Positions 1 to 12,162 of a stretch of 64,000 nucleotides of DNA are shown one piece after another; position 1 is the stretch's first letter; each line of letters starts with the position of its first letter. The stretch is from Spinacia oleracea (taxonomy: Eukaryota; Streptophyta; Magnoliopsida; Caryophyllales; Amaranthaceae): contig NC_079487.1 in assembly GCF_020520425.1 (NCBI RefSeq), positions 130,222,385 to 130,286,384 of the forward strand. Reading direction: 5' to 3'. The translations under genes were made by a program, and so were the position numbers. The notes under the pieces were generated by a model. The model ran no database searches and was not told the DNA's origin. It was given only the letters and a program-made list of their open reading frames with translations.

Positions 1-1480
1 ATATACTCTGACAATGGTGGGTTCGGAACTAGCTTCGGCGGCTTCAGTAACTGCAATATCAAACCTATTTCCGGCGATGACATTCATCATAGCCGTCATT
101 CTCAGGTACATTTTGTTGAAGCAGTTAGAAATTTAATTAACTCTACTTTTCAACAATTGATGCAATTTCAAATACTTTTATGGAAATTAAAGAAGTGCCA
201 AATACATTGGTTTGAATTAGAAATTTTTGTCTAATTACCCACTTCTCATATTAGTCTTATTGATAAAAATTACACCGGCTGAAATTGGAATTTTTAAAAT
301 TTCATATTAGTTGATACGGTAGAAATTAGAAAATTTGGTTTAAATAAATCAGACCTAGTTGATTATAGGTCAGGTCGTACTTGATGCAAAAATATTGTCG
401 GTTTCTGGACGGGCCTAAGGTTTATGCCTGGGCCGAAAACTTGTTTCTAAATCGAAAAATCCCTCTATTTTGGACACAAGTAGCGCACTGTTTAGAAAAT
501 TTTAGAAGTTTGGACAAATTTATAAATTTTTTGTTTCTGGCTACCCCCAAAGCCCCAATTTTTTTAACCAAAACAAAAAATTATGCCCAAACTGAGTAAA
601 CTGGCCAAGCAGACTTCCCTAGATTATGAGGTTTATTTAATTCATTTTTTTTGGCATTAAGATGATCCCTAAAATAGGAGGTTTATTTAATTTTCATATT
701 TTTTTTAATTAGGAGGGAGACTTTCGACCTACATACTCGGGGAGGAAAAGCCAAGGTAATAGGCATAATCATGGCCATTGTCGAGTCAATTATCCCTGGG
801 CTTTATAAGGGAGTAGTTATTTTCCTGCCTCACACTTCCCTGCAAGCTCTCAAGATCGATTTACTCCACCCCGAGGGAGTACCATTCTAGGGGCGCCATG
901 AGATATTAGGCATACTTGCTGCGCTTGGGAGCTGTATTTTTCCGCAGCATCAGTCCTAATTTAGATATACATTATACGGAGTATATATGTACTTATTAAG
1001 TTAATTATGGCATTTTTTCTAGGATAAACACTTATGTATTTTCTCTTTGTATATTTTGTAAGGACAAGTTGTTGTAGATGTCTCCGAACCCTCCCAGAGT
1101 GAGTGGATTAACAGAAGGAATGGGAGCTGTGCAGTGTGTAATTTTTGCCGCTGTTACGGAGCGGAAGTCTTATCGTTGGGTGTTGTACTTCAACATTCAG
1201 GGAGCGATGTTATGCTATATGATAAGATATTGCCTTTTTTTTAAAAAAATAAATAAAAATTCTACGAAATATATAGATAAAAAATGTGGGGTCTAATACT
1301 CTAATTAACGAATTCAATTTGTAGACAACCATTTCTTCCGGTCTATTGACCGTCCTTACTAATTGGTGTATTGAACAAAATGGCGCTTTTTACGTATCTG
1401 TTTTTCGCCCAATTACTCTCATTATGGTAATTGTGGTTACCCCATTTTTTGTAAATGAGCCACTTCATGTAGGAATGGGA
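1..1480 (+). pseudogene. WAT1-related (EamA-type) transporter, partial and broken
   Basis: Three segments read like successive exons of a plant WAT1/MtN21-type multi-helix transporter of the plasma or vacuolar membrane. Segment 1 (1-105) reads TMVGSELASAASVTAISNLF followed by a hydrophobic helix and ends at an AG|GT donor. Segment 2 (about 1078-1200) reads GMGAVQCVIFAAVTER and then a Trp-containing stretch. Segment 3 (about 1324-1475) reads ISSGLLTVLTNWC, then FYVSVFRPITLIMVIV, matching the last EamA repeat. The 5' part lies outside the window. After 1480 the reading frame stops and unrelated retroelement sequence begins, so the C-terminus is missing. The first intron (106-1077) contains a GC-richer block near 720-960 that resembles an old LTR. 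The family is recognised from sequence pattern; loss of function is inferred. Confidence 0.6.
720..960. repeat. Possible old LTR remnant inside a WAT1 intron
   Basis: This GC-richer block sits in an AT-rich intron. It contains a TATA-like TTTATAAGGG near 800, followed by a C/T-rich stretch (CTGCCTCACACTTCCCTG) of the sort found downstream of LTR promoters. No partner LTR or coding domain is visible, so the call is tentative. Confidence 0.25.
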
Positions 1481-1579
1481 GTTCAGACTCCAGCCTGATA
1501 CTCACCAACTTAGAGGTACTCCTTTCTCCACCATTTCCCACTCCTCCACCCCTCCAATCATCTCTCCACCCATCACGGT

Positions 1580-2400
1580 GAGATGGTTTCCGCCCCCCAT
1601 GGGCGCCTTTAAACTCAATTTCGACGGGTCATGTAAATCTTTTTTAGAAGCAACATGTATCATCATCAGAACATCAATGGCAAAACTATTTCAACAGTTT
1701 CTTTCAACCTAGGAAACACTAGCTCAAGTTTTTATGGCAGAAGTTATGACGCTACATAAAGGTCTTCAAGAAGCCCTCCGACTCAACATCAAAGAACTCC
1801 ACATCGAAGGTGACAATCTTCTTGTTATTAATAGGGAACTCCACAAGCTCGTTTGGTATGAGAAGGGGATAGAGATAGGGACAAAGATAGGTATAAGGAT
1901 AGGGAATTCATTAATTTTATCCTTATCTCTTGTTTGGCATGATATGGGAAATGTGTTGGGAATTGTTGGATAGAATAGAAAACAAAATAATAAACTTACA
2001 ATAATACCCTTCTAATTGTATATTTGTTCTTTTTATGGAGGATATAATTGTCTTTTCATAATTAAATGAGAAATCCTCATTCTTATACCTGCCCCCTAGG
2101 TACAAGATTAGTGGGATAAGGAGACATTTAATCCTTATCCATATCCATATCCCTTATAAATTGCCAATTCCTTATAAACAAATAATGGATAGTAGTAAGT
2201 AGGGATAAGAAATCCTTATCCCTCATCTTTATCCCTCTAAACAAACGAGTCGTCAAGGGGATTTGGAAAATCCCTTGAAAGCTTCAAAATATTGTCCATG
2301 ATATCAAGATTCTTCTCCAACAGTTCCAAACCTTTTATATTCATCATGTCTATAGACAAGCAAATAGAGTTGTTGACTGAACAATGTCGGTCATCCTATT
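1580..2400 (+). pseudogene. Retroelement RNase H (RVT_3-like) remnant, interrupted
   Basis: Positions 1580-1847 encode a plant LINE-type RNase H start (FPPPMGAFKLNFDGSCKS, with the catalytic-type Asp in FDGS), then SSSFMAEVMTLHKGLQEAL and ELHIEGDNLLVINREL. The same domain resumes at about 2252 as KGIWKIPWKLQNIVHDIKIL, then FYIHHVYRQANRVVD. The two halves are separated by a roughly 400-bp terminal-inverted-repeat element. Internal frame breaks show it is dead. The domain assignment rests on the spacing of the DGS, AE and GD motifs and on the downstream H-R-AN motif. Confidence 0.65.
1848..2249. mobile_element. MITE with CTCGTTTG termini, rich in GGATAAGGAT
   Basis: The left end reads CTCGTTTGGTATGAGAAGGG and the right end is its imperfect inverse (ending CTCTAAACAAACGAG). 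Both arms carry repeated GGGATAAGGAT-like words. It has no coding capacity. It interrupts the RNase H remnant between the LHK and VKGIWK positions, so it inserted after that retroelement. A clean target-site duplication is not obvious. Confidence 0.6.
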
Positions 2401-2899
2401 ATAAATCCTATGTATACCACCCCTAGCCCCCAATTAGATTTTATTGTAAACAGCGACCACTTAGGTTAATGAGGTTAGTTCACTTAATTTACTTGTCCTG
2501 TACGGAGTACTCCGTAGTTCATAGCACGTCTTTCTCTTCAGTTCTCACGTTGGTTCCTTTCACTTTCACTATCCCTCTCCCAGTTCCCTTTCTTGAATCT
2601 TCTCTTCTGCAATTTTTGGCCAAAAAAAAAATGAAAAAGAAAGTCTCAAAATTGTCTACAGTAAACATTCCATAAAATATTCCACTCTGCTGCTCTTTAT
2701 TCTGATAATTTCTCCTTTCTCTCTCTTTCCATTTAAAAATCCAACCTGTCTGAAAACTTCAAATCTTCCCCCAGAAAAATTGATGAACAACCCATTTCTC
2801 AAAATGCCCCAAATTCTTTGGATCTAACCCTTAATTTTAAAGGCTACCTCACATTGTACTCAAAAACCTCATTCCAATTTGTAGAGTAGAAGGTGGAAA
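2400..2899 (+). promoter_or_regulatory. Promoter and 5' leader region of the trypsin-fold gene
   Basis: This is the non-coding stretch upstream of the start at 2900. It holds CT-rich tracts (2700-2740) typical of plant 5' leaders and a TTTAAAAA word near 2733. No certain TATA box was found. The ORF at 2469-2675 has no supporting features. Confidence 0.3.
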
Positions 2900-5800
2900 A
2901 TGAGAGTGCTGAGTGAATCTTGGTGTTTTTGCAATGGTGGGGGCAAGTCTGAAAGACTCAAAGCTTCTATTTTTACTACTAAAAGCTCAGCAATGGCGAA
3001 ACTTTCAACTTCCTCCGCCTCTTCCGCCTCCGCTAGCTCCGTCGGTGGCGGCGGAGAAGCTTCTGGAACTGGGTTTTTGATTCACAGGAATCTCCTTCTG
3101 ACCACCCATGGAAATCTTCCTTCTGTTAATGTTGCTGAGTCTGCTGAGATCCGGCTTCAAAATGGTGTTCCTGCCACTCTTGTTCCTCACAGGTGAAGCT
3201 TCTTGTCATGTTAATACCTTTTCTTTTTGTCTTTTTAGTGATTTTGTTGGAAAATTGATGTTAATTTTTCTAGGTTTTGTTGATGGAATGCAATTTAGTA
3301 ATGTCAGAAGTAATTTATTCTCTAATGGGGGTTATAAGTTTGGAAATTTGACTGTGAATGTATCAGATTTGAAGTTATATTCACTATTTAGTTCTATGCT
3401 TTTCTGAGAACTTCTATTAATTAATTAGGATATGATGAAGTTGACAGTTAAAACATGAGAAAGTTGAAAGTAATAGTAAAAAGAAGTGATGATTTGGTGT
3501 TGTAAATGATATGCAAACTTGTAGACCCCCTCCCTTTTTTGTTTCTCAATAAAGTTTGTGATTATAAGTCATATTCTATGGTCTTTATTAGATTGCAATT
3601 TGAATAATTGGTTGCTTTTATTCAAGTTTGAATATGAATCAAAATAGAAACTTTTGCTTTGTGATTCGAAATTTCGACTTTAAGGGTGATGAAACAGACG
3701 GAGATCACATATTGTGAAGCAATAATCTACAGTGGTAGAATCTTGTGCTGTGAGATTTGAAAATTGTCAATTAAGAGTTATGTTCGTTACCTTTTTCTTC
3801 TATTCAATCGTGTTAGCAGCGTAGGATTATCGGATGCTAAGATAAGAACTAGGGTGGTAAACTATGATGCCAAATCAACAAAAGAAAAGATTCTATTTTT
3901 AGGGCCCATGCCCATCAGTTGTGTGGAAGTATATAAGAATAATCTGACATACAGTCTACAAAAGTCCTTGTTGGTCATATGTCATGACAGGCTGTACAAT
4001 GTGAAGTGCTAGAGCATGTGATATACTGTGATAGTGTGGTGACATATTTGACATGTACTGGATGGATTTTCAGTTGGTACACCAGGTGTATAATAGACAA
4101 AATGAGAAATCTAGTCTGATGAACAGGTATCAGGTTTGCATTCAACCAGCTTAGGGCAGGGTTCCTCTGCAATGATTAACAAAGGGAAGAGGATAAAGGA
4201 GAAATTTAGTTGTATTAATTACTAAGATTGATTCACTGATATGCTACTTTAGCGAATAGCGATTGACATTGTGACACTGGCATGAATAGGATAGTTGATT
4301 GTGAAAAATTATTGTTTTCAAGACATAAAAGGTATGACATGTGGTGAAAATGACCTAAAGAAGATTCTGCTGGTTTAGGATGCATAATTATTGCTGGTGT
4401 TTGATGAGCTGTGGAGTTGCTTCTAATGTATTATGATCTTTGTTGAGGTCGATATTGAACTCGCGTTTGGATAAATACATAGTCATGAAAGAACCGAAGA
4501 AACTTTACTGCCCTGGAGATTTAGTAGATATGTTGAAGAATAAGCTAGTGTTGGAGTTTCTCATTTGACTTAGCTGGAATAGTTGGTTATATGTACAAAT
4601 GGGCCTCAATGCAGGAGAAGATATGGTTGGTTCAGCTTAACTGGGATGATCCTGCGATAGTAAGGCGGCTGGATTAATTCTCGTTACTGTTGTGCCTGGT
4701 TGTAGAGGTTCTGAGAAATGTTATTGTGAGGCTAAGTTAGGCATATGCTTATTGGAGGCAAGTCTAGACAGTATTGACAGATAGAGTGTGCTTTTCAGTT
4801 TTTTTGTGGAGGTTTTATTAAGCAGACCTTATCATCTGCCTGTAAGGTTAATTTATTTTGGGAATAGAATTCAGGTCTTCTTATTGGGTTGGAAGCCTTG
4901 ATTCTCGATTCCCATTAAGGTATGGCTTGCTTGGGCCTTTTATTTTCGTGGAATACAGAGTTGGAAATCGATTTTTAAGTCCCAAAATGTCACTTTTCAG
5001 GTTTGGTTGGTTGGATTTGGAATAAAAGAGGGATGGGATTGTGACTAAAATGTCTTATTATGAAATGACCAAGGTGCCATTAATGGAAAAGAGGAGGGAG
5101 GTTATTAGTGGAGGTTGTATTAGTAAATTTGTTATTTTACCAACTTATTTCATAACAAACCAAACAAAATAATGGAGTTTTTCACATAAGTCACAACTCC
5201 TAGTGCCGTTTACCAATCACCCTGTGTATGGCAGTATAAGTGTTCTAACAGTGTACGGTTTCTTGCTTGGGAAGTGTCATTATTGGCAATTTTTTCCTGA
5301 GTGCTCAAAAGGAGTAGTAAGTTTGTTATTCTTTGCAAGAGGGGGCATTAAGTTTTATGCAAATAACCAATTGAATGAAAATCTGAATTCTAAGCATGAA
5401 CTTACTCTGGGAAGACATACAAGATTCTTCCACAGAATGAGTTTATTTTTTTTATTCCACGGAATTTCTAATGAACTAGTGGAATTACCGGTGAAATTAA
5501 ATAAGAAAAAGTATAATAGGATCTCCATTTAGTGATTTAGTGTCTGTGTCTTGAAGAATACGGAGTCAGTAACTGATACTGGAGTACAATGTAGAAGACA
5601 CTATTCACATGACAGGGAAAGAAAGATCAAACAGTGAAATGCAGGTTAATTCTTTCGATTTGTTTCATGCTGTTATTGGAAAACTGCTTAAGAGAGTACT
5701 CGTTTATTAGTTGTAGGGTAAGTCCTGGATTAGGAGTTACAATTTAGAAAGTAATGAATCAATGTACTGTTTGTTGATTCTTAGCAGAATTTTTATTTAA

Positions 5801-7369
5801 AAAGTTGTCGTCTTCTCAATTATCTGATATGTATGTGATTGCCTTGTTTAGTTAATCTGCCTATTTGGTTGACTATTGAAAACAGGGCAGAAGAAACTGC
5901 CATCTGCCTTATTATCTGATCCTTCTGGAATTTCCATTACTGCTCTCAGGTTTTTTATCACCAGTTCTGTGCTTGATCTTACTATCGTGGGCTTGGATAC
6001 AAATGAAGGAGATTCAGTTGCACATGGTCAGCAACCTCACTTCAAAATTTGTTCTAAACTAAACCTCGAATTAGGCAACATTGTATTTCTTCTAGGGCAT
6101 GCAGAGAAAAAACAGCTGTTAATTGGCGAAGGGAAAGTGGTGATAGCTACAGATAATCTCATAAAACTATCAACAGAAGGCTTTACTTGGAGCCCTGGAT
6201 CTGCCGGTTTTGATTCGCAAGGTAATCTTGCATTTATGATCTGTGATCCAATGAAGCTAGCCACTTCACCAAACACCAAATCTTGTTCAACTTCTTCATC
6301 TTCTTCAGCATCTTGGAAGAAGGATCTTCCAATGCAATTTGGCATCCCGATGCCCATTATCTATGACTGGTTAAATCAGCATTGGGAAGGCAGCCTCGAT
6401 GACCTCAGCAAACCGAAATTACCGCTGATGCGGTTGGTGTCAGCCGGCCATAGAAGTGAGCATTCTTGTGCTTCTTTTACAATGAGGCAAGTTTTCAAGG
6501 CAACTGATGAAATTGAGGGAGCCACGTCATCATCAAATACCGTGTCAAAACCTAGAGACCAACCTGGACAAGGGTGTCCTGCAGCTGGACTCACCGGAGA
6601 GGACGACAAAGCACATGGTAGCACAACTCACCTTCAGGGAATTCCAACCCCTGAAATCTATGAATCACCAAAGGTAACTGCAAACCCTGTGAAGAAGAAC
6701 GAAACTACGCAAATACAAATACAACTCTTGGATATCAATTTCCCTCCAAGGGTATTCAAACCCCCATCAACCCGACCTTCGAAGGAACTTCTTCCAGGTT
6801 CAGGTGAGAATTGTGTGAATGAAGCTCCTTTATTAAGTTCAAACAAAGAGGAAAGAGAGGAAGCAAAGCAAAGGAAAGATAACGAGGCAGCTTTAATGGA
6901 GGAAACTGGCTCAACTGGTTCAGTAGGTGATGCACAGAGCGAGGTGCAGTCTAGTTGTTCACCAGTTGTAGCAGTATCAGGAGTTAGAGATGCAGAAAGC
7001 AGTGATGAAGAGACATTGTATTCAGCAGAAACTGCTGAAAGCAGAAACTATAATAGCCCTAGGGAAGGGAAGTTCCAGCCTGTTGGGAGGAGTCAAAGTT
7101 GTGTGAGTTACAATAGGTGGGGCCCAGTTCACCGGAATCCGGTGGCTCGAAGGACATCATTAGAGAAACAGAGGAGTTTTATGCAGCCGAGAAAGACTTA
7201 CTCACAAGGAGCTCCATCTCATAAGACAATGGACTATTTCAGTCCTACAGTGTCTTCTGTCATGAAGAAGCGGAACAACGAGCAGCAGCAGCAGCGTCAG
7301 CCGCCACCACAACAACCAATCAAGCCACGGCCAACTGCAGTAAATTCTTCGCCTAGGTGGAATTTTTGA
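2900..7369 (+). CDS. Trypsin-like serine-peptidase-fold protein with disordered C-terminal tail
   Basis: Two exons, 2900-3192 and 5950-7369, are joined across a 2,757-bp intron (donor AG|GTGAAG, acceptor CTCAG|G), giving 570 aa. The join makes VPHR continue as FFITSSVLDLTIVGLD, the order expected for this plant family. A peptidase-S1-like fold is suggested by GTGFLIHRNLLLTTHG (His70), SSVLDLTIV (Asp107) and WSPGSAGFD (Ser182), an apparent H/D/S triad in canonical order. About 60-230 is the folded domain. About 270-570 is polar and low-complexity, with a Ser-Asp-Glu-Glu segment and a Q/P-rich end. The first 50 residues include a Ser/Ala-rich run. A later Met32 could also serve as start. Whether it cleaves peptides is unknown; it could be a pseudo-enzyme or scaffold. 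The structure is intact, so it is probably expressed. Confidence 0.8.
3193..5949 (+). other. Long intron of the trypsin-fold gene
   Basis: The GT-AG intron sequence is AT-rich with no convincing internal exon. An ORF opening at 5876 with a TTG is only the readable tail of the intron running into exon 2. The splice acceptor that keeps the protein family frame is at 5948-5949. Confidence 0.75.
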
Positions 7370-8442
7370 TGTACCTACAAAATTGTGAAATGTAGAAGAT
7401 TAAAAAGATATAATCCTATAAAGTTATAACCCTTCTGTTGTGGTACATGGAAAGTGAGTCAGCTTGGTTCAATTGTTTCCATTTTCTTACACTGTAAGTT
7501 GTAACTAATTAATTTGTTGTGACCACCATTTTAGACAGGCACCTCTTAATTAATAATAAGAAAAATATGAGAAATGTTGTATGAAATGCTTCAAATACAG
7601 CTCTAGCATGCCTCGTCATCAACTAAACTAGCTGGCATTAGGATAAGAGATGAACATGAGTCAATAAGTAAGTACCTCATTCGGCTACTGGTGGCGGATC
7701 TTAAACCGATTTATGAGGAGGGCCAGTAGAAAAATTTATACTCCGTAATATGTACGCTAAAAGTTTAGGGGGACAACTAAAATACACTATGGAAATTTTT
7801 GTTCGAGGTGTCGGGCCCACTCAGACCATGAAGAAGATCCGCCCCTAGATCCTATCCATGAGTTCGGAGATTCAATACTAACCCCGCTCCGCTCTCTTAG
7901 GCACGGTGAGCTGGCGTAAAACGTCAAAGCCTGGGTCATAAGCCAGACCTGGTGTAAAACGCAGGCCAGCGGCGTTTCACGCCGGGCACCGGGAGTGAGT
8001 CTTGCTGTCACGACGTTACGCCAGCTGTTTGGAGGACTTTGTTGCCAAAATATTTTCAAAATAAGGACATGTATTGATAAATAGCGTTGTGTCAACTAAT
8101 GTTGTGCAGATATGAGATACCTAATATTGTAGTTTTCATTAACACCACAAAAAATATGGCTCTACTATAGACACAAGCATGTAAGCTGGGCTGCAGAAAA
8201 GCTGAAATTCTTTATCCACTTGTTATACATGTAAAGCTGGGTGGTCCATTTTACCTGTGTTTGAATCTGGGCATATACTAATAATAACAATAATGAAATT
8301 AAACAGTGTTTTTATGTCACACTTTACTACCAAGATTTGGATAGATCTGGACAACATGCACAGAATCTCGGTGTGGGGTTACTGGGGCCTGATTTGGTTT
8401 AGAATTTAGGAAATACAGTTGAATTTCCACTCTTTCTACTAA
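7370..8442. other. Intergenic region with degraded repeat sequence
   Basis: The 3' UTR of the preceding gene probably ends near 7560. At 7880-8060 a GC-rich block contains repeated near-inverse words around GGCGTAAAACG and GGCGTTTCACGCC, resembling old gypsy LTR sequence. I see no gene. Confidence 0.35.
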
Positions 8443-8753
8443 GAGCATCTCCAATGGTTGTAGCTAGGGACTAGCTTGAAATTTATAAAAGTTTCAAGCT
8501 AATAGCTAGACCATTGGAGTGAAAATAACAAATTAGCTTTGCCAAGCAAATTAGCTTAAACAAGCTAATTTGCTTGACAACTAGCTCTCAAAATTGCCAA
8601 ATAATTAATTGACAAGTGGACAAGTGGAATAAATTTAAATAACAAGCTAGTTGCTAGCCATTGGGGCACAAATTAGCTAGACAATAAAATAGCTTGAAAT
8701 CTTATGTGGCATAATAAGCTAATTGTCAAATTAGCTTACCATTGTGAATGCTC
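8443..8753. mobile_element. Tourist-like (PIF/Harbinger) MITE
   Basis: A 311-bp element has termini GAGCATCTCCAATGGT and the inverse of GAGCATTCACAATGGT. It is flanked by a TAA on each side (8440-8442 and 8754-8756), the target duplication expected of PIF/Harbinger MITEs. The interior consists of repeated and inverted AAGCTAATTTGC-type words and has no coding sequence. Confidence 0.8.
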
Positions 8754-8959
8754 TAAGATGGTAAGAAAAATGTTAATATAGTGATTAAGTTTGATATTCT
8801 TGAGGCTGGGGTTTGATTATCCTCAAATTCATCTTTAAGGTCATGCATTAGCTTCATGAAAAACAAGTATGTAGTGAGACTGTGAGAGTATGTTGGCTTA
8901 GTATCACGATAGTGTTTTAATACTGGATTGTGCACCGCGCTCATGCCTATCTGGCGGGA

Positions 8960-9259
8960 AGGCTGCTAGGCTTGTGTAAAAAGGGTCTCTTGGCTCGTTG
9001 AAGTACGAGCGTAACATTTAATTCTTAGAACTGGCATGTACTCTTGCCTGAAGATTGGCACGGGGCCTTGTGTGCGCACGACAGGTACAAGCGAATCTGA
9101 TGACGAAAGAGTAAAACAATGATTAATCCCCTAGCCCTACATTGTTCCAATTAAGGGTAAAGACTGATCAATGATCATTTTTCATTCCCGAGTTTGGGAT
9201 TTGAACCCTTAACCAATTGGTTAAGAACAAAGTGAGCAACCACTATACTAAGACCAACT
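8960..9259 (-). mobile_element. tRNA-derived SINE-like sequence
   Basis: On the minus strand from about 9259, a box A-like TTAGTATAGTGGTTGCTC is followed about 35 bases later by a box B-like GGTTCAAATCCC. This is the internal RNA polymerase III promoter arrangement of a tRNA-derived SINE. The downstream body continues to a short T run near 8980. It does not fold as an intact tRNA. A weaker similar box pattern on the plus strand near 8770-8830 may be another degraded copy. Confidence 0.45.
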
Positions 9260-9683
9260 TGACTACTTGTCGATATTATTATAATTGTACTAGAAATAAA
9301 GATATGTACTCCGTATGTTTGATTATTGGGTTGTAGCACAATTTCCTTCCTCCACACACCTACTTTGACACAACAAAATAGGCATTAGTATTAGTTATGA
9401 ATTTGAATCATGTAAAGTTATAATAATGGGGTCATAAGTCAGAGACAACCACAAGAAAAGAAGGAAAATCTTGAACACAAAGTTTGGCAAGACAGATGCA
9501 ACATTAGGTCAGGTAGAGTTGAGATGATTTTCAATTAGTAGTTACAAGTTTTTGATGGATTATGAACCAACTGGCCAATGTCAACGTCCAACACTCTTAG
9601 CAAGTAACACTCTTAGCAAGTAACAACTTTTGCCGCTTTAACCTCATTTTATGGTGGTGATCATGATTTTGTACGCTAACACA

Positions 9684-10062
9684 CACTGGCGGATCCAGAA
9701 TAACATAGTAGTGAGTGCAAAATATTTTTTATTTATTTTAGTGGGTGCAAATTGTAAAATTGTATAAGAAAAACAGGAAAAGGCTACATGTACACGTAGT
9801 GTACAAGATTTTTCTGTACAACATCATTACTTTGTTGACACATCATCAAACCCACTAAAAATTGAGAATGAAAGACAATAAATATGTCATTCCAACCAAT
9901 AGAAAAGCATGGTGTACAAGATATCTTGTACACTAGGTGTACATGTAGTAAGATCCAGAAAAACTACAAATTTTCTGATTTTATAGCAAAATTTTCCAAA
10001 AAACTATATTCAAGTGGGGTCAAATTAAATGACCCATATCTTGAACATTGGCTCCGCCCCTG
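9684..10062. mobile_element. Non-autonomous hAT-like element
   Basis: The left end CACTGGCGGATCC pairs with the inverse of the right end (CAGGGGCGGAGCC). The flanks are CTAACACA (9676-9683) and CTAACCCA (10063-10070), an 8-bp duplication with one mismatch, as expected for hAT elements. It has no coding sequence and contains a second inverted-repeat element at 9784-9948. Confidence 0.7.
9784..9948. mobile_element. Small MITE nested in the hAT-like element
   Basis: Terminal inverted repeats start CTACATGTACACGTAGTGTA at the left; the right end is the near inverse (CTTGTACACTAGGTGTACATGTAG). It is 165 bp, non-coding, and sits inside the larger element, so it is younger. Confidence 0.65.
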
Positions 10063-10070
10063 CTAACCCA

Positions 10071-12162
10071 ACATAATACCGGGTTATTCAAAAGCTTTGC
10101 ATAACTGAAACTATTAAAACAAGCATTACTAGCTCTTACAAACTACTCTAAGCACAAAACATTAGAAATTGGAAAGGTAGTAAGCACCAACACTTGATTT
10201 GTCGACCCTTGACTGTTTAAGCCTCAATGTCCACTACAGTCTACAACATCGAGATTTAAGCGCGTTTAAGCATATGATAGTAACAATACATATGATACGA
10301 TACCATTGCTTTACTTTAGAAGGAACTAATGTACCAATTAAAAGGGCACCTCTAGAAACTCCAGAAACAAAAGTACGAAATATATGATATGCAAATTAAA
10401 TCCAGTGATTTACATGTATCACATACCGAATAACAAAAAAAATAAGCTTTATTCATAAGGAAACTAATTTTAGACATGTGCCCATTATGTACCATTGTAC
10501 CGCATTAATTGTGCAATTATCATTTAAGGCAATTTAGGAATGGAGGCATTCATTTGTAGACCCCTATGACCCTATCCAACACCCAAATGAATAAAAATAT
10601 TTATTAGTGATTTACCTGTTGACGTGGATGATAGATTGAAAATTATGTTAAAATGATACTTTTATAAACTTTTATGTGCTTAAGCATTTCTACGGAAAAA
10701 CCTTTTGTCTTTTAAATTTCTTATATAAAGCAAGTCATATAAACAAACTAGTTTAGACTTTTAAAGTTTAGAAATATGGTAATATGACTCCCAAAATATT
10801 TGGATTGAATCTTGTCTACATCGATTTCGGTTGTAGCTTCATCTACAGCACAAACGACAAACCATTAGTGTAACCATTTATTTCCACTAGATAAATCAAC
10901 AATTTTTTTTCCTGAAACTGAAAAAATTAATAGCTATACTCTCATATCAAACCGTATGACGCTTATAAATTGTCAAACTATGTTCAGTAGTATTGAAGAT
11001 GGGTAGGCGGTGGGATGACGTGGCATGTGATATGACATTTTATCGACCTTGTTAATTTGCAATTGGTTGTTGGTTATCGGTTGTTGCTAGTTCGGTTGGG
11101 TTGTTTGACTAATTGTTTGTATTTACTTTTTTATTGGATGTTTGACTTTTTATTTGTTTAAAAAATATGTTTGGTAAAATCTGCTATTGGATGTTATTAA
11201 CAACTTCGAAAGCCAAAAGCTGGTTACAATAGTTGTTAGCTAGTTGTATTAGTTGGTTTGACTAGATGATTACATTAGCTGGTTTGCCTAACAAGTTAAA
11301 TTTAACTGTGTAAATAGTTGTTAGTTTGTCAGTAGTTGTTTCAGTTGTAAAATAACAAATTAGCTAAAAGCTCTTTGACAATGATCCTATTATGAGCTTT
11401 TTGAAAAAGATTTTTTCGAACGTAAAAAGTTATTTCAAACCGTTTCTAACCAAACCCCTTAATAGCTTTTTCAAAATGCTCAACAAGCTAATTTACATCA
11501 AAAAAGTTTTATTTGCTTCAAAAACTTCTTAAAAAACAAGCCCATTATTTTATGTGGCCATTTGACCAATTGAAAAGGCCCATGAAAAATCATTTACTTG
11601 ACAAAGTAATTAAATATCGGATAGCCTTTTACAAAATATTAATGATTAAAATTTTGAGTAATTTATTATCCGTAAGTTTTGGAAATTGATTTGGCGTATT
11701 CACTATGATAACATAATTCTTTGTATCTACTCACAAAATTATTGTGCAAAGTCAGTTTGCCAAAAGTTTTACTCAACTTTCATACTTTATTTTTTAACTC
11801 AAAGACTAATTTCCATCACATGTGTAAAACTAAAAAAATAAAGAGACTATAGCTCCAAAATTTATGGGAACAGAACAAGTGGAGTTGTCTCACCTGCAAT
11901 TTTTAATTTTAGCTTTTTTGGAAATCACCTGCAACAGTTTTAGTTGTAGTGGCTGCTGCATCTTCATCTAACATTTTTTTTTCTTTAAAAAAATAAAAAC
12001 CAGAAATTTCTTACAATTTCTCTTCGGTTTTATCGAACTCTGAAAAACTCCTAAAACCCACATTCATATTCAGTCAGAGATTTCCATAAACACAAAACAC
12101 CAATAACACCAAAAGGTTGGAGAGAGAGAAAAACCCATCAAAATCAAAGATCGAAAAACACG
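10071..12162. other. Intergenic region and FATA upstream region
   Basis: AT-rich sequence with no supported gene. At 11050-11380 it is rich in repeated TTGGTTGTTAGTT-like words, probably a decayed MITE. The last 110 bases (about 12050-12162) are the CA-rich leader of FATA. Confidence 0.4.

Noticed and set aside
5203-5532. 109-aa ORF in the long intron
   Set aside because: No splice context, no domain, and it lies inside the intron of an otherwise well-supported gene.
5876-5949. TTG-initiated start for the second exon of the trypsin-fold gene
   Set aside because: The acceptor at 5948-5949 joins exon 1 in frame and gives the continuous VPHR-FFITSS sequence, so 5876-5949 is intron.
9175-9259. 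A functional tRNA gene
   Set aside because: Box A- and B-like sequences are present but stems do not pair as a tRNA; a SINE head fits better.
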